A stretch of 64,000 nucleotides of DNA, from assembly GCF_001434315.1 (NCBI RefSeq), contig NZ_AZFE01000032.1:340740-404739 (forward strand), in the 5' to 3' direction. The notes under the pieces were generated by a model, which did no database searches, was not told the origin of the DNA, and was given only the letters and a program-made list of their open reading frames with translations. The stretch comes from Paucilactobacillus oligofermentans DSM 15707 = LMG 22743 (GTDB taxonomy: Bacteria > Bacillota > Bacilli > Lactobacillales > Lactobacillaceae). Below are positions 9,020-18,859 of this stretch, one piece after another. How positions within the stretch are numbered: the first letter of the stretch is position 1; each line of letters opens with the position of its first letter. A program made the position numbers and the translations under genes.

Positions 9020-10723
9020 TTATTCAACTGAAATTAAATATGGATAGACTGGTTGTCCACCTTGATGGATTTCAATTTCTAATTCATCATCAATTTCATA
9101 TAGTGCATTTTCAATTGTTTGTGCATCGGTTTGATTACCATCAGTACCCATGATAATAGTTACAATTTCGCTATCTTCATCAAGCATCGACTTAACCATA
9201 TCAATTGCGGTTTGCTTTATTTCAGCATTAGTAACTGCAATTTTGCCATCTACAATTCCAATAAAATTATCTTTTTTAATTTCAATACCGTCAATTGTTG
9301 TATCTCGAATTGAGATTGTTACTTCTCCACTTTTGACAGTTGATAAAGCTGATTCCATCGCTACTTGGTTATCTTCTAAGCTAGCTTCTTGATTATATTC
9401 AAGTAAAGAAGCCATTCCTTGTGCAATGGTTTTACTATGAACAATCTTAACTGGAATATCGACAACATCAACTGATTGTTCTGCTGCCATAAAAATATTT
9501 CCATTATTAGGTAAAACAATAGCTTTTTTTGCACCACTAGCGTTGATTGCATCAACAATATCTTGAGTACTTGGATTCATGGTTTGACCACCATTAATCA
9601 CATGCGTTACTCCTAAACTTTTGAATAGCGTAGCCACTCCATCACCACTAGAAATTGAAATAATAGCTGTTTCTACTGATTTTCCAGCTGGTTGATTATT
9701 GTTTATTGCTGAGCTAGGTACTGGTGCTTCTTGTTCATCAGATTCCATGATTTCTTCTTGTTGCCAGCGCATATTATCAACTTTAACTTTTTGTAAATCG
9801 CCAAATTCTTGTCCCCAAGCCAAAACTTCACCTGGATGTTCTGTATGAATGTGAACTTTAACAACTTCGTCATCATTAATAACTAATAAGCTATCACCAA
9901 GACCTGACAATTTTTCATAAAACTTATCATAATCAAATTCTTGGTCAACTTGTAGCCCACGACCAATTCGAACCATGATTTCGGTACAATATCCGTACAC
10001 AATTTTGTCTGGATCTAGTTGTCCTTGTGCGCTGCGATGATGTTCTGCATTAAGCATCTCATCCATTTGAGCATTATCAGGTTGATAATTTTCAATTTCG
10101 ATAGTTTTTCCAGACAACACTTCATAGAAAGCTTTCAAAACAAAAACAAGTCCTTGTCCGCCTGAATCAACCACGCCAACTTCTTTTAGAACTGGAAGTA
10201 AATCTGGAGTTGTCTTAAGAGCTTCATCAGCTGCAAGGAAAATAGTTTCAATAACATCAGTTAAATCATCAGTTTCAGTTACTTTTTTGTTACCTGCAGC
10301 AGCTGATTCTCTAACAACGGTTAAAATTGTACCTTCCGTTGGCTTCATCACTGCTTTATAGGCGGTTTTGGCTCCATTAGCATAGGCATCTACGAAGTCT
10401 TGGGCTGTTAATTCAGCTTTACCTTCCATACCTTTTGAAAAGCCACGGAAAATTTGTGATAAAATCACACCTGAATTACCACGTGCCCCCATTAGTAGGC
10501 CTTTAGCTACAGCAGCTGCTAAGTCATCAACCCGAGTACTGCTCTCTTCGCGTTCATATTTAGCTCCACTAGCCAAAGACATACTCATATTAGTTCCGGT
10601 ATCACCATCAGGTACCGGGAAAACGTTTAACGAATTAATAAATTCAGCATTTTGTTCCAAGCATGCTGATGCAGCTTGAATCATTTTACCAAATTCAAGA
10701 TTTGTAATTTTTGTAACTGTCAA
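9020..10723 (-). CDS. fakA: Fatty acid kinase subunit FakA (DAK2/DegV-associated, YloV)
   Basis: ATP-binding kinase subunit that phosphorylates fatty acids presented by a FakB (DegV) partner, feeding exogenous fatty acids into the PlsX/PlsY pathway. The 567-residue protein has an N-terminal DAK2 domain with NVFPVPDGDTGTNMS near residues 34-48, a GARGNSGVILSQI segment, and a C-terminal domain ending in EIHQGGQPVYPYL. The length matches YloV/FakA. It follows asp23 by 30 bp, the classic yloU-yloV pair. The sites are known from the family; the kinase role is inferred from homology. Confidence 0.93.
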   Translation of the reverse strand: MTVTKITNLEFGKMIQAASACLEQNAEFINSLNVFPVPDGDTGTNMSMSLASGAKYEREESSTRVDDLAAAVAKGLLMGARGNSGVILSQIFRGFSKGMEGKAELTAQDFVDAYANGAKTAYKAVMKPTEGTILTVVRESAAAGNKKVTETDDLTDVIETIFLAADEALKTTPDLLPVLKEVGVVDSGGQGLVFVLKAFYEVLSGKTIEIENYQPDNAQMDEMLNAEHHRSAQGQLDPDKIVYGYCTEIMVRIGRGLQVDQEFDYDKFYEKLSGLGDSLLVINDDEVVKVHIHTEHPGEVLAWGQEFGDLQKVKVDNMRWQQEEIMESDEQEAPVPSSAINNNQPAGKSVETAIISISSGDGVATLFKSLGVTHVINGGQTMNPSTQDIVDAINASGAKKAIVLPNNGNIFMAAEQSVDVVDIPVKIVHSKTIAQGMASLLEYNQEASLEDNQVAMESALSTVKSGEVTISIRDTTIDGIEIKKDNFIGIVDGKIAVTNAEIKQTAIDMVKSMLDEDSEIVTIIMGTDGNQTDAQTIENALYEIDDELEIEIHQGGQPVYPYLISVE

Positions 10724-10753
10724 TTAAATTTCCTCCAGATGAACAAATATCAA

Positions 10754-11116
10754 TTAGTCAGCTAGGACGCGAACACCTTGTACTAAAACATTAACTGAAT
10801 TAGCCGTAACGCCAAGCATTGATTCTAAATTGTATTTAACTTTTGATTGGACACTTTTTGAAACTTCTGAAATTTTTGTTCCGTATCCAACAATAATATT
10901 TACATCTACGGAAACACCATTTTCTTGTTGGCGAATAACAACACCTTTATTATAATTCTCACGACGCAAAATATCGTTAACGCCATCACGTAATTGGTTT
11001 CGACTTGCCATACCAACAACTCCATAGTTATCAGTAGCTGCACCCCCAACAACTGTTGCGATTACATCGTTTGTAATATCAATAGTCCCAAACTGGGTTT
11101 TAATTTTGACTGCCAT
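10754..11116 (-). CDS. Asp23/Gls24 family protein YloU
   Basis: A 120-residue alkaline-shock-type protein (begins MAVKIKTQFGTIDI, ends NVLVQGVRVLAD). The family is associated with the membrane and envelope stress in Gram-positive bacteria; its biochemical role is not settled. It heads the unit with fakA and is divergent from rpmB, the same arrangement as B. subtilis rpmB / yloU-yloV. A second Asp23 family member lies at 34272-34703 (YqhY type). Confidence 0.88.
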   Translation of the reverse strand: MAVKIKTQFGTIDITNDVIATVVGGAATDNYGVVGMASRNQLRDGVNDILRRENYNKGVVIRQQENGVSVDVNIIVGYGTKISEVSKSVQSKVKYNLESMLGVTANSVNVLVQGVRVLAD

Positions 11117-11367
11117 TTAATTGGCTCCCTTCTGCTTTGAACTTGTTAATGTTATAATATCAGAATATGCTGCTTTCGTCCATGTGAGCAATAACGAATA
11201 CATATTCTAGCTTATTTTCATAATTTTGCAAATTATTTAGTGTCAAGTGAAATTACTTGAAAGAAAATTCTTGCAATGTATTCGTGGCTATGGTAAATTA
11301 ATTTAGTGAGTTATCGCGCTGTTACAAGCGCTCAAGTCAAAATTTAATGAGATGAGGAGGGTTATTC
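11117..11367. promoter_or_regulatory. Divergent control region between asp23 and rpmB
   Basis: For rpmB on the plus strand, TTGCAA (11271-11276), a 17-bp spacer and TAAATT (11294-11299) form a fair promoter. Just upstream lies an inverted repeat TCAAGT-6-ACTTGA (11243-11260). The rpmB leader holds a small hairpin GCGCT/AGCGC (11316-11331) and then GAGGAGG before the ATG. For asp23 on the minus strand a weak TGGACG-17-TATTAT pair can be drawn near 11155-11185. I see no gene in these 250 bp. Confidence 0.45.
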
Positions 11368-11553
11368 ATGGCAAAAGATTTTATTACTGGTAAGCGGACA
11401 CGTTTTGGAAACAAGCGTTCTCATGCCCTTAACTCAAGTCGTCGTAGCTGGAAGCCAAATCTTCAAAAAGTTACGATTTTAGTAGACGGTAAGCCTAAGA
11501 AAGTTTACGTTTCAGCACGTACACTTAAATCAGGTAAAGTCACTCGAGTTTAA
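11368..11553 (+). CDS. rpmB: 50S ribosomal protein L28
   Basis: Structural protein of the large ribosomal subunit, 61 residues, beginning [20 protein letters not shown] and ending [12 protein letters not shown], close to lactobacillar L28. It lacks the CxxC zinc pairs seen in some L28 paralogues. GAGGAGG lies 9 nt before the ATG. It is one of only two clear plus-strand genes in the core part and is monocistronic, with its own promoter and terminator. Confidence 0.97.
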   Translation: MAKDFITGKRTRFGNKRSHALNSSRRSWKPNLQKVTILVDGKPKKVYVSARTLKSGKVTRV

Positions 11554-11560
11554 TTATTTA

Positions 11561-11600
11561 TAAAAATAAGTTATCCGAATATTCGGATAGCTTATTTTTT
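11561..11600 (+). terminator. Bidirectional terminator between rpmB and thiN
   Basis: AATAAG-TTATCCGAA and its complement around 11581 form a long stem with small mismatches, followed by seven T on the plus strand and by TTTTTA on the minus strand. It can end both rpmB and the convergent thiN transcript. Confidence 0.8.
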
Positions 11601-11611
11601 TGTCTTTATTT

Positions 11612-12262
11612 TTAATCTTTACTTTGAATGACAGCCATAATCCCCTTTTCAAACGAAAAGTGATTTATCTCTTTAGAAAATTCATTACTAGCCCACGACA
11701 CTGGATAACTAGAATTAAAATTTTGTAGCGTATATTTTTCATCTGGTAATGTTAATCCAGTTACAGACGTCAAATTAACAAATGCTAAATACTTTTTATC
11801 AACTTCCTTGATAATTTCATATTCACCTGGCGTATAAAATTTAATTGTGTTTTTATTATCAATAATATTTATTTGTTTAATAACATCTTTAAATTGCGGA
11901 TCTAACGGTAAAAACAAATTTGCCAATAAATGATCCATTCTACCACCAGTCGCTCCATAGATATCAATTTTACTATTAGGGAAATGTTTGATAGCCGTCA
12001 TTACCCCAATTTGAGTATCTGTAAAATCTTTTTCTGGTGGAAATAATTCAATTTGCTTAATTTCTTTTTTTACAATATCCATTTCTGAATCAAATGTAGA
12101 ATCGAAATCCCCAACCGCAATTTTAGGCGTAATCCCCATATTTAAGAGTCTAATGGCTCCTTTATCAACTGCAATCCAAGTCCCTTTAATTTCACCCTTA
12201 ATTAGATTCTCAGGCCATTCTGTCATTGGACCGCCAACTAATATATTTACTAACTGCTCCAT
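11612..12262 (-). CDS. thiN: Thiamine diphosphokinase
   Basis: Transfers pyrophosphate from ATP to thiamine to make thiamine diphosphate, in the cytoplasm. The product is 216 residues from ATG 12262 and begins MEQLVNILVGGP. Typical TPK segments are visible: VDKGAIRLL, AVGDFDST, FPPEKDFTDTQIG and YGATGGRMDHLLAN. AAGGGG lies 7 nt upstream of 12262; the preceding ATG at 12265 is an equal alternative, and longer in-frame starts overlap the rpe terminator. It closes the coaBC-to-rpe gene row, and a thiN-rpe-rsgA order is usual in Firmicutes. Confidence 0.92.
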   Translation of the reverse strand: MEQLVNILVGGPMTEWPENLIKGEIKGTWIAVDKGAIRLLNMGITPKIAVGDFDSTFDSEMDIVKKEIKQIELFPPEKDFTDTQIGVMTAIKHFPNSKIDIYGATGGRMDHLLANLFLPLDPQFKDVIKQINIIDNKNTIKFYTPGEYEIIKEVDKKYLAFVNLTSVTGLTLPDEKYTLQNFNSSYPVSWASNEFSKEINHFSFEKGIMAVIQSKD

Positions 12263-12284
12263 CATTAAACCCCTTAAGCAACAA

Positions 12285-12321
12285 AAGTGCGTGAATGTTG
12301 AATTCAACAAACCGCACTTTT
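12285..12321 (-). terminator. Terminator-like hairpin between rpe and thiN
   Basis: On the minus strand AAAAGTGCG pairs with CGCACTTTT around an inner GTTGAATTCAAC palindrome, ending in TTTTG. It follows the rpe stop directly and probably stops or weakens transcription into thiN. Confidence 0.6.
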
Positions 12322-12326
12322 TTTAT

Positions 12327-12980
12327 TTATTTTGTAGCGTCTTTTAAAGTATTAATTTTAGCAACTGGGTCAACATCGTTAAAAACATATGATCCAGCAA
12401 CTGCTACTGTAGCCCCTGCTTCATAACAAGCAACGACTGTATCAGCATTAACTCCACCATCAATTTCAATATCATAAGTGTAGCCATTTTCTGATTTAAG
12501 ACGATTTAATTCTGCAATTTTAGCAACTGTTTCTGGTAAGAATTTTTGCCCACCAAATCCAGGATTTACAGTCATAACAAGTACTTGATCAACCATATGA
12601 AGTACAGGCAAAATAGCTGAAACAGGTGTACCAGGGTTAATAACAACTTCAGACTTAACTCCAGTATTGTTAATCGTTTGAATATCACCATGAATATGTT
12701 GAGTTGCTTCGACATGAATACCAATTAAGTCGGCACCAGCATCAGCAAATTCTTGAATCATATGACCTGGCTTTTCAACCATCAAATGAACATCTAAAAA
12801 TAAATTAGAAACTTTGCGGATTGCTTTCACAAATCCTGGTCCGTATGAAATACTGGGTACAAACGTACCGTCCATAACATCAATATGAAGATATTCGGCG
12901 CCGCCTTTTTCTACCATTTCGATATCACGTTGTAAATTTACATAATCAGCACTCAAAATTGAAGGTGCAACTTTAATCAT
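12327..12980 (-). CDS. rpe: Ribulose-phosphate 3-epimerase
   Basis: Interconverts ribulose-5-phosphate and xylulose-5-phosphate, central to the pentose phosphate and phosphoketolase routes. The TIM-barrel protein of 217 residues begins MIKVAPSILSADY and has HIDVMDGTFVPS, DVHLMVEKPG, VMTVNPGFGGQ and EIDGGVN motifs with the metal-binding His and Asp residues. ATG 12980 has GAGG 8 nt upstream; a 14-residue longer frame lacks a ribosome binding site. It follows rsgA by 10 bp. Confidence 0.96.
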   Translation of the reverse strand: MIKVAPSILSADYVNLQRDIEMVEKGGAEYLHIDVMDGTFVPSISYGPGFVKAIRKVSNLFLDVHLMVEKPGHMIQEFADAGADLIGIHVEATQHIHGDIQTINNTGVKSEVVINPGTPVSAILPVLHMVDQVLVMTVNPGFGGQKFLPETVAKIAELNRLKSENGYTYDIEIDGGVNADTVVACYEAGATVAVAGSYVFNDVDPVAKINTLKDATK

Positions 12981-12990
12981 TATTAAATCC

Positions 12991-13881
12991 TCATTTCTTA
13001 TAATTAGGTTTTTGTTGAACAATTAGTTCATTAAACTGTTCATAGCTTTTATACCGGCTCGCTAATATTGTACCATTTTCTAATGCTGCTTTCACTGCAC
13101 ATCCAGGTTCTTTTAGATGTAAACATCCCCTAAATCTGCAATTAACACTTAATTCTAGGAATTCTGGGAAATACCTTGGCAATTCAGTTGCATCCATTTC
13201 AAACGCTTCATATGAAGAAAATCCCGGTGTATCTGCAATCAGGCAGCCGTCGATATTCAATAAACTAACTTTTCTAGTCGTATGTTTACCACGCTGCAAC
13301 GCTTGTGATATTTCACCAGTTTCTAGTTCTAGTTGTGGTGCAATGTGATTAAGCAATGTGGACTTACCAGCTCCAGTTTGGCCCATTACCACACTAATAT
13401 TACCAACTAGTTCTGCCTGCAATTGTTTTAACTGCTCATCTGCAAAGGGATCTCTTTGATAAAAAACTTGATAACCAATCTGGCGATAGCCATCAGCAGC
13501 AACTTGTAATTTTTCAAATTCTTGTTCCGATAGTAAATCCGTTTTAGAAAAATAAATAATTGGCGTAATATTTTGAACTTCTAATGCGACTAATTGGCGA
13601 TCTAATAAATTAGTTGAAAAAATGGGCTCACGAACAGCTGTTACTACCAGTGCCAAATCAACATTAGCAATCGGTGGTCTTACTAAAGAATTTTTACGAG
13701 CTAAAACTTCTAATAAATATCCTTCACGATCATTAGGTGCGTCAAATTCAACGTGATCACCCACCATAGGTTTAATACCACGTTTCCTAAGATTACCTCG
13801 TCCACGTGTCCGATACAGTTTACCATCACTTAAAACATCATAGAAGCCTGCTAGTGATTGTTGGACAATTCCTTCTTTCAT
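12991..13881 (-). CDS. rsgA: Ribosome small subunit-dependent GTPase RsgA
   Basis: Circularly permuted GTPase that acts late in 30S assembly. The 296-residue protein has an N-terminal OB fold, then the G motifs in permuted order: G4-like FSKTD, G1 GQTGAGKST and G3 DTPGFSS. A C-terminal zinc knuckle follows with C and H residues in [15 protein letters not shown]. It follows prkC by 15 bp, the standard prkC-rsgA-rpe-thiN order. Confidence 0.95.
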   Translation of the reverse strand: MKEGIVQQSLAGFYDVLSDGKLYRTRGRGNLRKRGIKPMVGDHVEFDAPNDREGYLLEVLARKNSLVRPPIANVDLALVVTAVREPIFSTNLLDRQLVALEVQNITPIIYFSKTDLLSEQEFEKLQVAADGYRQIGYQVFYQRDPFADEQLKQLQAELVGNISVVMGQTGAGKSTLLNHIAPQLELETGEISQALQRGKHTTRKVSLLNIDGCLIADTPGFSSYEAFEMDATELPRYFPEFLELSVNCRFRGCLHLKEPGCAVKAALENGTILASRYKSYEQFNELIVQQKPNYKK

Positions 13882-13896
13882 TTATCAGTCTCCTTA

Positions 13897-15792
13897 TTAA
13901 CTTCCTGTAATGTTGTTTTTGCTTGCAATTACGACCCCGTCTTGAACAATTTTGTAAGCACCAGTGTCGCCATTATCTAAAGTAAAATTGAGCGTTACAC
14001 TTTGAGTTGAAGTGATTGTAAATTTCTGAGATTCATTAGTAATTTCATTATTTGAATCTTGCAGATAAACTTGAATTACATTTTCGGTTTTGTTATTTGA
14101 GTTATCAAACGGAATGCTGACCACTTCAGTTGCAGTTTTAGTTTCTTCCTTGGCTATAACTACGGAAATTGTATCACCCGAAGTTAAAGTCGCTCCAGAT
14201 GCCGGTGTTTGACTAATTACATCACCAGCAGTGGCAGTTTTTGAAGTTTGTTCAGTTGAACTCACCTTTAAATCATTTTGATCAGCATATGATTGAACGT
14301 CAGCTAATTTTTTCCCAGTAAAATCTGGTAAGGTTATTTTCTTTTCGCCAGAACTTACTTTCAATGTAATAGTTGTTTTGCTTGCAGTCACTTTAGCACC
14401 AGACTTGATACTTTGTGACATAACTTTTCCACTAGCAAAATCACTTGAATGGGTTGTAGTCTTTTTAACGGTAATACCCTTTTTACGTAAATTGGCTGCC
14501 GTAGTCGCATACGATTGACCAATATAGTTCTCAATTTTAACTTTTTTAACGCCAGAACTAATGACTAAATTAACCTTGGTTTTGGCCTTAACTTTTAATT
14601 CAGCCTTTGGTGTACTTGAAATTACTAAATTCTTTTTGATCGTATCGCTATTCTTTTTAGTAACGGTACCAACCGATAAATTTTTCTTTTCTAGCGCCGA
14701 TTCTGCTTGGTTTTCAGTCATTCCGGTAACGTCAGGAACTACTTGACGACCTGGAATCAGAATTAACCAAACAATGATTCCAATAATTAATACAATTGGA
14801 ATTAACCATAACCATCTTTTTTTACGATTCTTTTTCTTTGATTTACTTGTTTTATTAGTTGGTTCAGAAGCCTGTTTTTGCTCATCAACAGTTTGATTAA
14901 TGTCCAACGGCGACATAACTTTAGTTTCGCCATGATCGTTTACTTTAGGCATGAATTTATTTTCGCCCGCACGTGATGAAGATAACGCGGTTGCTAAATC
15001 ATTACGCATTGCATCAGCACTTACATAACGATCAGATGGTGCCTTACTGGTTGCTTTTAAAACTACATTTTCTAATGCTTGTGGAATTCTTGGGTCAAAA
15101 TCACGGACTGATGGTGTTGCTTCTTGATAATGCTTCAAAGCAATTGAAACTGCTGTTTCACCTTCAAATGGTACTTTGCCGGTTAACATTTCATACAAAA
15201 TAATACCCAATGAATAAATATCGGATTTGCTAGTAGTTATCCCACCACGAGCTTGTTCTGGTGATAGGTAATGAACTGATCCCATAATCGTATTAGTTTG
15301 AGTCATTGAGTTTTCAGCAACCGCGGCGATTCCAAAGTCTGTAATCTTGGCTTGCAAATCACTATCAATTAACACATTTTGGGGTTTTAAGTCGCGATGA
15401 ATAATATTATGTTGATGTGCGTCTTCAACTGCTTCTAAGATTTGTGACATAATATCGATTACTTGTTGATATGGAATCGGAAAATTATTTTTGATATACG
15501 CTTCTAAATCAGTTCCTTCAACGTACTCCATCACCATATACTGTAATCCTTGTTCTTCACCAACATCATAGACACCAACAATATGATCATTGCTAAGTTG
15601 TGTAGCAGCAAGGGCTTCTCGTTGAAATCTTTTTTTTGTTTTTTCGTCATCACGTAAATCTAAACGCAATAACTTAACGGAAACATCACGGTCTAAAATT
15701 AAATCGTGGGCTAAATAAACATTAGCCATCCCACCTTCACCTAGTGAACGAATAATTTCGTAACGACCACTTAATTTATATCCAGGATTCAT
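13897..15792 (-). CDS. prkC: Serine/threonine protein kinase with PASTA repeats (PrkC/PknB/StkP type)
   Basis: Membrane kinase that senses muropeptides or lipid II and controls cell-wall growth and division. The 631 residues hold a kinase domain at about 10-270 (GEGGMANVY, HRDLKPQN, DFGIA, GSVHYLSPEQA), a basic stretch, one membrane segment near 327-347 (WLWLIPIVLIIGIIVWLI), three PASTA repeats at about 350-550, and a C-terminal domain of about 80 residues of unassigned fold. Its ATG overlaps the stp stop in TAATG, so the two are translationally coupled. Phosphatase and kinase thus come from one mRNA. Confidence 0.95.
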   Translation of the reverse strand: MNPGYKLSGRYEIIRSLGEGGMANVYLAHDLILDRDVSVKLLRLDLRDDEKTKKRFQREALAATQLSNDHIVGVYDVGEEQGLQYMVMEYVEGTDLEAYIKNNFPIPYQQVIDIMSQILEAVEDAHQHNIIHRDLKPQNVLIDSDLQAKITDFGIAAVAENSMTQTNTIMGSVHYLSPEQARGGITTSKSDIYSLGIILYEMLTGKVPFEGETAVSIALKHYQEATPSVRDFDPRIPQALENVVLKATSKAPSDRYVSADAMRNDLATALSSSRAGENKFMPKVNDHGETKVMSPLDINQTVDEQKQASEPTNKTSKSKKKNRKKRWLWLIPIVLIIGIIVWLILIPGRQVVPDVTGMTENQAESALEKKNLSVGTVTKKNSDTIKKNLVISSTPKAELKVKAKTKVNLVISSGVKKVKIENYIGQSYATTAANLRKKGITVKKTTTHSSDFASGKVMSQSIKSGAKVTASKTTITLKVSSGEKKITLPDFTGKKLADVQSYADQNDLKVSSTEQTSKTATAGDVISQTPASGATLTSGDTISVVIAKEETKTATEVVSIPFDNSNNKTENVIQVYLQDSNNEITNESQKFTITSTQSVTLNFTLDNGDTGAYKIVQDGVVIASKNNITGS

Positions 15793-16538
15793 TAGTTAGC
15801 ATCCTCCTGAGATTCATTATCAGCAATCAAAACCGTGATATTATCAGGTCCACCAGCTTGATTAGCCTGCATAATTAATTCTTGACACTTATCAGCAATT
15901 GAACGACTTGAACTCAAAACTTCAGCAATTTCTTCATCGCTAACCATGTTTGATAATCCATCAGTACACAATAATAGCTGATCATTTTTGTCCAATCGAT
16001 AAACACTAATATCTGTGTCAGCTTCCTTTGAAATACCTAATGTACGTGTAATGATATTTTTCTTAGGGTTACGTTGAGCTTCTTCAGCCGTCATCATTCC
16101 CTTTTTGACTAATTCATTAACAAGCGAGTGGTCTTCAGTTAATTGTTGAAATTTACCATCGCGTAATAAATAGCCACGACTATCGCCAATATTTCCTAAC
16201 ACCATTTTATCTTGAAATAAAATAGCTGCAACTAAAGTGGTCCCCATCCCATTTAAATCTTTGTATTTATTAGATTTTTCAATAATTGCTTGATTTTCAT
16301 TTTTTACCTGCATTGCTAGCCATTGATAGGCCTCAATTGGTTCTTTGACATTAGTCTCTTCAAAGCTATGTCCCATATGCGTAACGGCCATCGTTGAGGC
16401 AACATCCCCACCTTGATGACCACCAATTCCATCAGCAATAATTGCTAAAGTTAGGCCGGCATCATTAGTAAAGGTTCCCACATAATCTTGGTTATCATCA
16501 CGTTGTTGACCAACGTCGGTTTGAAATGCAATATTCAT
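15792..16538 (-). CDS. stp: PP2C-type serine/threonine phosphatase
   Basis: Mn/Mg-dependent phosphatase that reverses PrkC phosphorylation. The 248-residue product starts MNIAFQTDVGQQRDDNQDY, with the metal-site motifs DDNQD, ADGIGGHQGGD, GDSRGYL, TDGLS and GGPDNITV of the PPM family. ATG 16538 is chosen because GAGGAG lies 9 nt upstream; a five-codon longer frame overlaps that site. The end overlaps the prkC start by one base. Confidence 0.95.
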   Translation of the reverse strand: MNIAFQTDVGQQRDDNQDYVGTFTNDAGLTLAIIADGIGGHQGGDVASTMAVTHMGHSFEETNVKEPIEAYQWLAMQVKNENQAIIEKSNKYKDLNGMGTTLVAAILFQDKMVLGNIGDSRGYLLRDGKFQQLTEDHSLVNELVKKGMMTAEEAQRNPKKNIITRTLGISKEADTDISVYRLDKNDQLLLCTDGLSNMVSDEEIAEVLSSSRSIADKCQELIMQANQAGGPDNITVLIADNESQEDAN

Positions 16539-16549
16539 CTGCCCACTCC

Positions 16550-17905
16550 TCACATAGTACGACGTAATGAACTAACAAAAAATCCATCTGAATCAAAATC
16601 ACTTGGCAAAATTGTCAAGGTCTTTGATTCACGTTTTGCTTTTAAATCTAAACTAGTATGTGTTCGCTCTAAAATAAATTCAGAATGATTAGCTAAAAAC
16701 ATGTTGATTACGTCATCATTTTCTTGTTTTAAAATGGTACAAGTACTGTATGTGATTATACCGTTCTTTTTAATTTTTGGGGCAACCGCTTCTAAAATTT
16801 CTAATTGAACTTTTTGTAAGTTATAACTGTCACTTAATTCTTTTTCATAGCGAATTTCTGGTTTACGACGAATTAGTCCAAATCCACTACAAGGTGCATC
16901 AACTAAAATTGCATCAAAGCTTTCATCATCGAATTGATTGTCAACCTTACGCGCATCTAAATCAATTGCTTCTACTACATCTTCAACACCTAATCGCTTG
17001 GCATTATTTTTAATTAATTTTATTTTATTTTGATGAATATCCAATGCGGTTACTTTACCACCAGCAGCTGCATCTAGCATCGCTGCGATTTGTACTGTTT
17101 TACCACCAGGGGCTGCACAAGCATCTAAAACTTTAAATGACTTTTCTAAATGCATATTTTCAACGGCTAACATCGCACTTTCATCTTGAATAGTAATTTC
17201 ACCATTTTTAAAAGCATGCGTATTAGCAATAACGCCACGTTCTAATACTAGTGCGTTAGCTGCAACTCTACTATCTCTAAATTCTAGGTCATCTTCAAAT
17301 AATTGACGTGTAATTTCTTCTTTGTCAGCTAATTTTGTATTAATTCGTAACGATTGATTAGCTGGATGATTAAGTGATTCAACAATTCTCATCATTTGAT
17401 GATCACCATATTGATGACTAAGTTCTTCAATTAACCATTCTGGAACACTGTACTCAATACTGATACGTGTGATTTCAGAATCAATTTTATTAAAGCTCCT
17501 TAAATCTTCACGTAACATGCGATGTAAAATTGCAGTGACAAATTTACGAATCCCTTCGTGTCCTTTAATCTTAGCTAATTTAATTGATTCATCAGTAATT
17601 GCCCATTCTGGAACTTTATCCAAATAATGATATTGATAAAGTGCCATCATTAATAGTATTTTTACCCAGTCATCAATTTTCTTACCTTTAATAAAGGACT
17701 CCAACCAAAACTCTAGCGTCAAGCGATGTTGTATTACACCATACACTAAATTTGTAAGTAATCGTCGGTCATTATCAGCTAAATTATTTTGTTCGATAAC
17801 CTGGTTCAATTGCAAGTTAGAATACGCTCCTGAAGTTAGTACTTTTTCAAGTGACTCTAATGCAAGTAGTCTTGCTGATTTGGGGTTATTCGCTGAATTA
17901 GTCAT
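16550..17905 (-). CDS. rsmB: 16S rRNA (cytosine-967-C5)-methyltransferase RsmB
   Basis: Methylates C967 of 16S rRNA with S-adenosylmethionine. It has 451 residues: an N-terminal NusB-like helical domain (residues 1-150) and a C-terminal methyltransferase domain with DACAAPGGKTVQIA, the VDAPCSGFG motif holding one catalytic Cys, and YSTCTI holding the second. It overlaps fmt by 8 bp and is 11 bp before stp. Confidence 0.95.
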   Translation of the reverse strand: MTNSANNPKSARLLALESLEKVLTSGAYSNLQLNQVIEQNNLADNDRRLLTNLVYGVIQHRLTLEFWLESFIKGKKIDDWVKILLMMALYQYHYLDKVPEWAITDESIKLAKIKGHEGIRKFVTAILHRMLREDLRSFNKIDSEITRISIEYSVPEWLIEELSHQYGDHQMMRIVESLNHPANQSLRINTKLADKEEITRQLFEDDLEFRDSRVAANALVLERGVIANTHAFKNGEITIQDESAMLAVENMHLEKSFKVLDACAAPGGKTVQIAAMLDAAAGGKVTALDIHQNKIKLIKNNAKRLGVEDVVEAIDLDARKVDNQFDDESFDAILVDAPCSGFGLIRRKPEIRYEKELSDSYNLQKVQLEILEAVAPKIKKNGIITYSTCTILKQENDDVINMFLANHSEFILERTHTSLDLKAKRESKTLTILPSDFDSDGFFVSSLRRTM

Positions 17906-18845
17906 TAGTTATTAGTTGCCCTCCTTGAGCTAAATCATGATGACCATTAAGATAGTCCACGATTTTCATCAGTGGTTTCCCAGCTGGTTTTAGTTGATTA
18001 ATTTTAAAAGTAGTTCCATCACCAGCAGCAACAATCAATTCTTTTTTACCAATCTGAACAATTTGCCCTGGCTTTAATTCTGTTGTCTCAGTTAATGGTG
18101 TAACGTCAATAATTTTAGTCACCACGTTATCCATTAGCATATTACTAATTGGAAATGGTCGCATCCCCCGAACTTGATCATCAATTTGGCCTGCTGTTTT
18201 GTTAATATCAATCCGTTCTTCAACTGACGAAATATTCGGTGAAAAAGTCACTTCACTCTCAGTTTGGGCAACTGCTTGATTAGTCCCGTTTAATAATTCA
18301 GGTAACGTTTCAAGTAATAAATCACGGCCTAATAAGCTCAGCTTATCAAACATATTTCCCGTGTCATCAGTTTTTTCAATTTTAATTGCTCGTTGCGATA
18401 AAATATCGCCAGCATCCATTTTCTTTACCATGTAGATAATTGAAACTCCAGTTTGCTCATCCCCATTAATAACGGAATAATGAACAGGCGCACCACCACG
18501 ATACTTAGGAAGTAATGACGCATGGACGTTAACTGCCGCTATTTTCGCCGCTGCTAATAATTTTGTTGGTAAGAATTGGCCAAAGGCCGCTGTAACAATT
18601 AAATCTGGCTTTAATTCAATTACACGATCCATTTCAGGGCTATGATTAATTTTCTCTGGTTGTAGAATTTCAATGTCATGCTTTAAAGCAGCTTGTTTCA
18701 CTGGTGGTGCCGTTAAAACATGTTTACGACCGACTTTACGGTCGGGCTGTGTAACGACAGCTAATACATCATAATTATGTTCAATTAAACTTTCTAAAAT
18801 TGGTACTGAAAATTGGGGAGTTCCCATAAAAACGATTGATGTCAT
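17898..18845 (-). CDS. fmt: Methionyl-tRNA formyltransferase
   Basis: Adds the formyl group to initiator Met-tRNA from 10-formyl-tetrahydrofolate. The 315-residue protein starts MTSIVFMGTPQFSVPIL, with the HASLLPKYRGGAPVHYSVI catalytic loop (Asn-His-Asp region) and a C-terminal OB domain. It lies between priA (14 bp upstream) and rsmB (8-bp overlap). The formyl donor is made in part by folD, also in this window. Confidence 0.96.
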   Translation of the reverse strand: MTSIVFMGTPQFSVPILESLIEHNYDVLAVVTQPDRKVGRKHVLTAPPVKQAALKHDIEILQPEKINHSPEMDRVIELKPDLIVTAAFGQFLPTKLLAAAKIAAVNVHASLLPKYRGGAPVHYSVINGDEQTGVSIIYMVKKMDAGDILSQRAIKIEKTDDTGNMFDKLSLLGRDLLLETLPELLNGTNQAVAQTESEVTFSPNISSVEERIDINKTAGQIDDQVRGMRPFPISNMLMDNVVTKIIDVTPLTETTELKPGQIVQIGKKELIVAAGDGTTFKINQLKPAGKPLMKIVDYLNGHHDLAQGGQLITND

Positions 18846-18859
18846 ATGCTTCCATCCTT

